The position numbers were made by a program, and so were the translations under genes. The notes under the pieces are model-generated. The model was not told where the DNA came from. It did not search any database and worked only from the letters and a program-made list of their open reading frames with translations. Positions 58,137-64,000 of a stretch of 64,000 nucleotides of DNA are shown here, piece after piece. Every line of letters starts with the position of its first letter. Position 1 is the first letter of the stretch. The stretch comes from Paenibacillus chondroitinus NBRC 15376. Lineage in GTDB: Bacteria > Bacillota > Bacilli > Paenibacillales > NBRC-103111. The stretch covers positions 1 through 64,000 of the forward strand of contig NZ_BILW01000012.1 in assembly GCF_004000765.1 (NCBI RefSeq), given 5' to 3'.

Positions 58137-61100
58137 TTATTGAACCCTATGAACACCTACGGATTTATTGACATTGCCGATAATATTTAGGTGAATATCT
58201 TCTGTTTTTATCACGCCATTGCGATATCGTATTCGAAAATGAATGGTTTGCAAGCCTTCCGGCAATCCCTCCGAGAATGACTGAAATTTGGCATCGAAAA
58301 TTTCACCCCGAAAAGATGTCTCTTCCCCTGCTGCCGGACTTAAACGCTCGGATACATAGAGCAATTTACCGTCTAACCCTGTTGTATCAATCCAGGCCGT
58401 AACTTCGTCAACAGGCGCCGGCGAGCTTTGACTAGATACCACAAAAATTTCACCGGAGTAAAAGTCCTTTGGCGCCGCCACTGTGTGGTGACCGCTTTTC
58501 TCATGCAAAATCAGCCAATTGTTCGTATAGGTCACATCAGAGTGAATCGTTAATGGAGCCGCTGTAATCATTTTGACAATCAAGTTCGTAAGCCGTCCAT
58601 CTGACACAGTAAGTGTCACTTTATAAACACCGGGAATTAGGAACTTATAGCTAAACGTTGGTGAGGAAAAGAAAACTTCCGTCCCATTGGGCTGCTCCAA
58701 TTTCCATGCATAGCTCAGAGAATCCCCATCAGGATCATAAGAGGAATTCATGCTTTGAACCACATCACCTTCCCAGACCGGCTTAGGAGTCCAGTCAAAC
58801 TGAGCAACAGGAGCCCGATTAATATAAAACCAAGTTGGCGCTGAATAATCAGACCAAACAATGCCATCGAAAACTCTTATTATGACACGCAGCTTTTGGG
58901 CAGGAGGAAGATCGCGATTGACTTGCCAACTGCCTAAATTCGAGGTCACACCTTGGTAAAATTGCCCAGAATCCAGAACCATTACATCATTAGCCTCATT
59001 CGTAATTAACAGCTGAAAGTAAGTGAAAGTTGTACCGGGATCTGGATCTGTTTGTGTCCATTGAAACGTAGGTCGAAGTTCAGCGTATACCGTAGGCGCA
59101 GCCTGCGTCCCATTAGGCATTGTCATCGATACGGTAGGAGGTCTGTTCAAAGTGAACCATCCGGAATTGGACCACTCGGACCAGTACTTGCCGTCATTTA
59201 CACTAACCTGAACTTGCAATGGGCCTGATAAGCCTTCAAGATCAGACAGGTCGAATTGTTCAATTGGATGAACCGTCCATGAACTGCTCGTCGTTCCGTA
59301 CTTGCAACTTCGCCATGCCCCTGAATTACTATTATAGCTGCACGAATGAGCGTAGCTGCCTCCTCGAATGGCCTGATTCGTAAGCCCATTATCGCTGTAT
59401 GTGACCTGATTCCCATTATCATCAAGGATTCTATACTGGAAGTTATTATATTGAGTTGGAGCATCTGGATCCGATTGATTCCAAGAAGGTATGAGTAAGC
59501 CACTTGTTATCGGAGTAGGGGTAGCTTGTGTTCCATTGGGGAAAGTCAATACAGCAGATGGCGGGTACCCCTTGCTAAAATATTTCTCCGACCACTGCGA
59601 CCACATCCCTTTTTCATCCTGTACACGTATTCTCACCTTGTAAACTCTATTATCCTGTAAAGTCATCGGAGCTGTGTAGCTTAAACCAACCGCCGTTCCT
59701 TCGCTTTTTAAATTACTATTCATAAAAAGAGTTGGAGTAAACTGATTGATCCATCGATATTGCGGATTACTATAATAATCGTAGTAGTAATATTGAACGT
59801 CGATTTCAGACTTTACAATGTAACTATCCGCATCGTAATCAACTGCATTCCAAGTAAACAGCGGGTTTGATGATGCCGCCCCGGATGGATGATTAAAGTC
59901 GCTACTTACAGGGTTCGTTATATCTACAAAAGGAGCATGGTTGGCAGGCGGAGCGTCTAACCAGATATACGCCTCTTCCCAGTCTGACCAAGCGTTGTAC
60001 TCATCTTTTACTGCTACCCTGAACGTATATAACCCGACTTCTTTGACACGATCGATAAGCCCCGGAACTGTAGTGCCGTCCGGAAGGATATATTCGTATC
60101 TGCGATCAAGGATCCCTTTTGTTAAGGCATAGTTAATTCCCGTAGCTTCTGTAGAGTAGTTTGTGGAACTTAACCATCGATCCGGATCATAGCTTTGTGA
60201 GTCATCACAGGTCACTTTATAGTACAGATCTTGACTGCAAGATATCTTACTAATTGGTTTGCGATGAATCAAAACATTTCTCGAATAAGGATCCGACTCA
60301 GAGACGTAATCGGCAAAAGTTACATTAGGATTCGTATAGCCTAGTGGTGCAGGATCATCAACGCCAATATACGAAAGTGTAAAAATACCAACTTTATCAA
60401 GTATTTTCGTTGGGGCGCCGATTAATGTCTGGCCATGATAGCTGGACAAGCCGCTTTTTCCATCGCCTGCATCCAAAAATTTCACCGAATTTGTGTGCTC
60501 ATATTTCCATTTGTCTTTAACAATCAGTTGCGGATCGTTCTCTGGGTCCTCATAAGTTGTCCCGTACGTCAATTCTTCCCCAGCTATTCCTATATCGCTT
60601 ATTATCGTATTATCAACGATGGGTATTTTCACATAAACGTTACGCAAATGAGAACCAAAGCCACCGATAAAAGCTCCATAAGTCCCTGAAGTGAACGTAG
60701 AGTCCGATGTTTCAAAAATAGGAAGCTGACCTAATCTAACCTTTAATTTCGATCCTCTAACGGAAACTTTAAGATTTACAAAATCTGTCGTGTTCAAATT
60801 AATAGGACTGCTTCTCAGGACTGTACGATCCCCGTTCACTATTTTGCTAAGAGAAATCCAATTTGAAGTCAGTTCCAGCCTATACATATTCTTATTGTTC
60901 TTCGCCCTAAAAATAAACCCCGACGGTGAATTCAAGCTGTAATTCAAATTCGTTTGCATAAAGTCAAAAGCATAGTCCGCATCGCTTATATCCGCGTCTT
61001 TCTTTAAAACTTGGCCGACCTCAGAAGAGGCATACAATTTGGGACTGGCAACGGCTCCTTTTATCGTGTAGAAATAATACTTGTTAAATGAACCTGAAGA

Positions 61101-64000
61101 ATCTTCATCATAACTTGAGACGTAACTGCCAACACTGCAGCTGCCACAAGATTCCCATACAAAATTATACCTTCGGAGCTTGTGATATCGTTCCTGTAGC
61201 TGTAGATAGTATTCACCGTCAGCCCCGAATCCTGATGAGGCAATCTTAAACTGCCTATTTTCATATAAATATTGTTCATTGCTTGAGTAATCCTTGGGAC
61301 GTAAATTTGCCGTCGTGAAGTCTGCAATTTTTGTGGCAAATTTATCAGCGACTGTTATTTTATTAAACCCATCTACGATGTATACATAGCCATCCTCAGA
61401 AACATCCCATTTTACTTGCACGATCGAGCTTGTTGTACGATCCGAGCCTTCTCCTCGAATGACACTGCCATCTCGGGATTGGCTGCTATCGTCTCGATTG
61501 ACCGTACTGATATCTAATCGCTTCGTAACACCCGTTTGTTTGTTATACGAAGTCAGATAATTGGTATAAATCCCTCTGTAAGCTGAGTTACTGCCGCTAT
61601 TTGAATAGCTGGAGTTACTATAAGTACTCTTATAATCTTGATGCACGTAAACAGCTACCTCGGTATCTTCATATATAGCTCCATTTTCTGAGTTTGGCCT
61701 AGTAATTGTTGCCGAAGGTACTTCAAAACCTGTCTCCACGTCATACCAACGTGAAAGTTCCCCGCCACCACAATAAGAGCAGTAATTAGGATTAAAAAGT
61801 ACATAAGGTAATTTTATTTTCGTGCCATCATCATTAATCTCCATGTTATTTGCATTGCCAATGTGATTAGGCTGTGTTGGCAGAGCAAAAAAACCGGTAA
61901 CCGAAGAACTGTTACTCTCGAAGCTTTTCACCCACGAAACCTGACCAGATGCATTTTTCCTCGTATAGTCGCACCACCAATGATAAACATCGTCATCACT
62001 TGAGTAGTTTTCAAAATAATATTTGCAGGATAAACTGTAGCTGCCTCCTTTGGCGTCAAATGTTAAATAATTGCCCGTATTGCTTGCTGTCGGCGGGTTA
62101 ATACCACTGAGTTGGGTAGTTGTAGGTTGACCGTCAGGACTTCCTTGCCAATCAATCTTTTGCACCGCGTAGGGGATTGCACCGCGAACAGCCACTCCGC
62201 TTTTATTACCTAAATATTGAGTGCCATACAAAGGTGGCACGCTAAAGCTGCTTCCCACGTCAAGTCCAACAGTCGCTACAGCGTTATTAAAAATCAAATT
62301 ACTGGCAGGCGCTTTATAGGGCGACTTGCCAAAATGAGAAGTGAAACCTTTTGTAATAGGGTTGTACGTGAAACCAATATCCTTTGTTTTATGTAAATTC
62401 GCATTTGTAAGTGTCGAACCTTCCCATTGATCCCCAAACGCCATTAACAATTCGTTCTCAGCTACGGTTTGAAACAAAGGAGGTTCGGGATTTGCACTAG
62501 TTACCGTGAATGCGACCTCAGGCGAGTCATTTTTGATATCGATCACAAAAGATTTCGTATCAGTTAGTCCCCAGTCTTCCTTGGTTTTAACGGTAAGTTT
62601 ATACTTCCCTATCTTCGCAGCCGGCAGCTGTGCCGTTCCACCTACTGCAATAGGTAGATTAAGTGGCATGTGATCATTAAAAATTCCATCATTATTACTG
62701 TCGTAGACATAGTTAATCGTAGTTTCAACAATGACATCCCCATCAGGGCTAAATGAAATATCCCGAAATGGAATGTTTCCACGAACCGCGAAGAGCGGAA
62801 GGTTAATGACCGCAACAGGAGGTTTATCCTCGACGACATGAATGTTTTTGATCGCTTTATTTTCCGGTAGACTTCGTACGCCATAGTTATCTTTGACTTC
62901 GAGAGTAATGGTTTCCATACCGACATTAGGATAAACTGAAAGATTATTCGTCCAAAAATACTCCGTAATTGTCCTGTTCTTAGCCGGTCGGCTGCAAGCG
63001 CCGTTGATCGCATTTGGCGGAAGCGGCCGATTTTGCACGACACGATTTGGAACATTAATGCAAGGAACTGGCTCCGGACGCATGATTGTTATTGTCGCTT
63101 CCTTTTGCGTACAAGCTCCTTTGTCATCGCACATTTTTGCCGAAATTGTATGATCTCCGGCTGTTGATGCCGTAAGCCAAGTCAGTTTATCCTCCCCTTT
63201 TAAATAGCCCATGGCAGGAAAACTTTTGATCCAAGGACTTGAGCTGTTCGCGAACAACCACTCAAAAGAAACGGAATCATCATCAGGATCATAATGGTTC
63301 GGCGCAATTTCTGGCAGCAATCTTACATTCAGTTTGTCCCCAACTACCGCTTCTGACAGGGATATCCGAGTATAATAATCGTTGTCCGGGAACCATCCGA
63401 TTTCGAACTGTGGCGGTCTATTGGGAGGCTTAGGACCTACTGTAAATTTCCCCTCATAAAAATAAGAAGTTCCTCCACAACTATCCTCAAGTTGGTAAGC
63501 AATATCGACTTGCCCACTTTGCATGTTGCCAGGATAACCAATGAAACCCATCATCCCATAAGCAAAAATGGACATATCATTCACTGAAGTGCTGCCTAGT
63601 GTACTCCAACCATATTGAACGTTTTCCCCGGTTGCTTGGGATAAAATAAAACGTCCTCTAACCGGTGTACAACTGGACGGAATTGTCCAATCCGCTTTTA
63701 TCATGTTGGAATCTTTCCATGTAATCATAGGCTTGTCTGCCGAGGTTTTTCCGGAGTAACCACCGCCTTTAGGCGCGCAGCTAGCTTGTGGGGTAACAAT
63801 TTGGGAAAGCGTATTATTCGTGGAAGAGGTTTCTGAGATATCGTCATTGGCATCTACCGTTAACGTAATACTCTTTATACTGTTGAAGGTATAGGGGACT
63901 ATCTCGGTTTTGCTCTCTCCTGGCGGAAGTCCTGCCGTGTAAGTGAAAGTCTTAAACACTGCGCCGTCAGCCGCTACTGTTACTTTGAATGTGCTGCCAT
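58137..64000 (-). CDS. giant secreted CARDB/PKD/Ig-like protein, C-terminal part
   Basis: At least 1950 residues, open to the right edge. The residues before the first internal GTG (63959) continue the frame (GSTFKVTVAADGAVFKTFTY), so no start is in the window. The visible part begins in a CARDB domain (LPPGESKTEIVPYTF, then TVDANDDISETSSTNNTLSQ). It then runs through a series of beta-rich modules with PKD or Ig signatures (DYDDD-type FDYDPDDDSVSFEWLF, GVYKVTLTVSDG, GIFTLSYIGVDDPAP), a long middle region rich in Tyr and Ser with Cys pairs, and two copies of an Ig-like unit beginning PPSAVLTFPNGTQATPTPI and RPPTVSMTMPNGTQAAPTVY. It ends with a ca. 170-residue unrecognised domain. A surface adhesin or matrix protein is likely. 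A terminator follows. Confidence 0.85.
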   Translation of the reverse strand, partial: GSTFKVTVAADGAVFKTFTYTAGLPPGESKTEIVPYTFNSIKSITLTVDANDDISETSSTNNTLSQIVTPQASCAPKGGGYSGKTSADKPMITWKDSNMIKADWTIPSSCTPVRGRFILSQATGENVQYGWSTLGSTSVNDMSIFAYGMMGFIGYPGNMQSGQVDIAYQLEDSCGGTSYFYEGKFTVGPKPPNRPPQFEIGWFPDNDYYTRISLSEAVVGDKLNVRLLPEIAPNHYDPDDDSVSFEWLFANSSSPWIKSFPAMGYLKGEDKLTWLTASTAGDHTISAKMCDDKGACTQKEATITIMRPEPVPCINVPNRVVQNRPLPPNAINGACSRPAKNRTITEYFWTNNLSVYPNVGMETITLEVKDNYGVRSLPENKAIKNIHVVEDKPPVAVINLPLFAVRGNIPFRDISFSPDGDVIVETTINYVYDSNNDGIFNDHMPLNLPIAVGGTAQLPAAKIGKYKLTVKTKEDWGLTDTKSFVIDIKNDSPEVAFTVTSANPEPPLFQTVAENELLMAFGDQWEGSTLTNANLHKTKDIGFTYNPITKGFTSHFGKSPYKAPASNLIFNNAVATVGLDVGSSFSVPPLYGTQYLGNKSGVAVRGAIPYAVQKIDWQGSPDGQPTTTQLSGINPPTASNTGNYLTFDAKGGSYSLSCKYYFENYSSDDDVYHWWCDYTRKNASGQVSWVKSFESNSSSVTGFFALPTQPNHIGNANNMEINDDGTKIKLPYVLFNPNYCSYCGGGELSRWYDVETGFEVPSATITRPNSENGAIYEDTEVAVYVHQDYKSTYSNSSYSNSGSNSAYRGIYTNYLTSYNKQTGVTKRLDISTVNRDDSSQSRDGSVIRGEGSDRTTSSIVQVKWDVSEDGYVYIVDGFNKITVADKFATKIADFTTANLRPKDYSSNEQYLYENRQFKIASSGFGADGEYYLQLQERYHKLRRYNFVWESCGSCSVGSYVSSYDEDSSGSFNKYYFYTIKGAVASPKLYASSEVGQVLKKDADISDADYAFDFMQTNLNYSLNSPSGFIFRAKNNKNMYRLELTSNWISLSKIVNGDRTVLRSSPINLNTTDFVNLKVSVRGSKLKVRLGQLPIFETSDSTFTSGTYGAFIGGFGSHLRNVYVKIPIVDNTIISDIGIAGEELTYGTTYEDPENDPQLIVKDKWKYEHTNSVKFLDAGDGKSGLSSYHGQTLIGAPTKILDKVGIFTLSYIGVDDPAPLGYTNPNVTFADYVSESDPYSRNVLIHRKPISKISCSQDLYYKVTCDDSQSYDPDRWLSSTNYSTEATGINYALTKGILDRRYEYILPDGTTVPGLIDRVKEVGLYTFRVAVKDEYNAWSDWEEAYIWLDAPPANHAPFVDITNPVSSDFNHPSGAASSNPLFTWNAVDYDADSYIVKSEIDVQYYYYDYYSNPQYRWINQFTPTLFMNSNLKSEGTAVGLSYTAPMTLQDNRVYKVRIRVQDEKGMWSQWSEKYFSKGYPPSAVLTFPNGTQATPTPITSGLLIPSWNQSDPDAPTQYNNFQYRILDDNGNQVTYSDNGLTNQAIRGGSYAHSCSYNSNSGAWRSCKYGTTSSSWTVHPIEQFDLSDLEGLSGPLQVQVSVNDGKYWSEWSNSGWFTLNRPPTVSMTMPNGTQAAPTVYAELRPTFQWTQTDPDPGTTFTYFQLLITNEANDVMVLDSGQFYQGVTSNLGSWQVNRDLPPAQKLRVIIRVFDGIVWSDYSAPTWFYINRAPVAQFDWTPKPVWEGDVVQSMNSSYDPDGDSLSYAWKLEQPNGTEVFFSSPTFSYKFLIPGVYKVTLTVSDGRLTNLIVKMITAAPLTIHSDVTYTNNWLILHEKSGHHTVAAPKDFYSGEIFVVSSQSSPAPVDEVTAWIDTTGLDGKLLYVSERLSPAAGEETSFRGEIFDAKFQSFSEGLPEGLQTIHFRIRYRNGVIKTEDIHLNIIGNVNKSVGVHRVQ

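Overview
The window looks like chromosome from an endospore-forming, low-to-moderate GC Firmicute of the Paenibacillaceae, most likely Paenibacillus. Pointers are three YjcZ-type sporulation miniproteins, a YheC/D-type ATP-grasp protein, a YhaO/YhaN-like pair, Gram-positive ribosome binding sites, many Rho-independent terminators with U-tracts, and lipoprotein-type RND adaptors. I saw no tRNA or rRNA genes and no CRISPR array.

Layout. 1-11.4 kb: the 5' part of a YhaN-like ATPase coupled to a YhaO/SbcD-like nuclease, a GT4 glycosyltransferase, a membrane GGDEF protein, an orphan sugar-binding lipoprotein, a polysaccharide deacetylase, msrA, two YjcZ miniproteins, a DUF421 protein and an orphan hybrid sensor kinase. 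11.4-22.3 kb is an accessory, AT-richer stretch. It holds a secreted SLH-like protein, a collapsed PAS/histidine kinase relic, an orphan type-2 argC, an unknown helical protein, two decayed IS110-family elements that still keep their structured non-coding leaders (candidate bridge RNAs), another gene relic, small XRE regulators with membrane proteins, a CPBP protease and a 20-bp tandem repeat. GC-rich hairpins and CGTTAG motifs recur between these genes.

22.3-31.5 kb: a secreted PNGNG-repeat protein with a peptidoglycan-binding domain, a Dabb protein, a LigD-like DNA ligase, a ferritin-like protein, then an extracytosolic flavin module (FMN-binding lipoprotein/anchored protein, ApbE, RnfD/NqrB-like membrane protein) directly downstream of its own two-component system, then CapA and YheC/D. 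31.6-40.7 kb: metabolic and transport genes (threonine aldolase-like, Rieske protein, amino-acid permease, LysE exporter, MerR/TipAS regulator with a textbook 19-bp-spacer promoter, MATE pump, Gfo/Idh/MocA oxidoreductase plus sugar isomerase with a divergent AraC regulator). An array of four ATTGGA-N5-TCCAAT palindromes follows.

41-51.4 kb is a minus-strand run: queD-queE-queC (queuosine precursor preQ0), then an OmpR regulator and HAMP kinase, an RND permease, a lipoprotein adaptor and a large secreted protein, which together look like an envelope-stress or drug efflux unit. 51.4-64 kb: a nitroreductase, a three-fold repeated acidic protein, a third YjcZ miniprotein, a TPR-glycosyltransferase next to a secreted beta-rich protein, a HAD phosphatase, and the 3' 5.9 kb of a giant CARDB/PKD/Ig-like secreted protein that runs off the right edge.

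All functions are inferred by reading the sequence; no database search was run.
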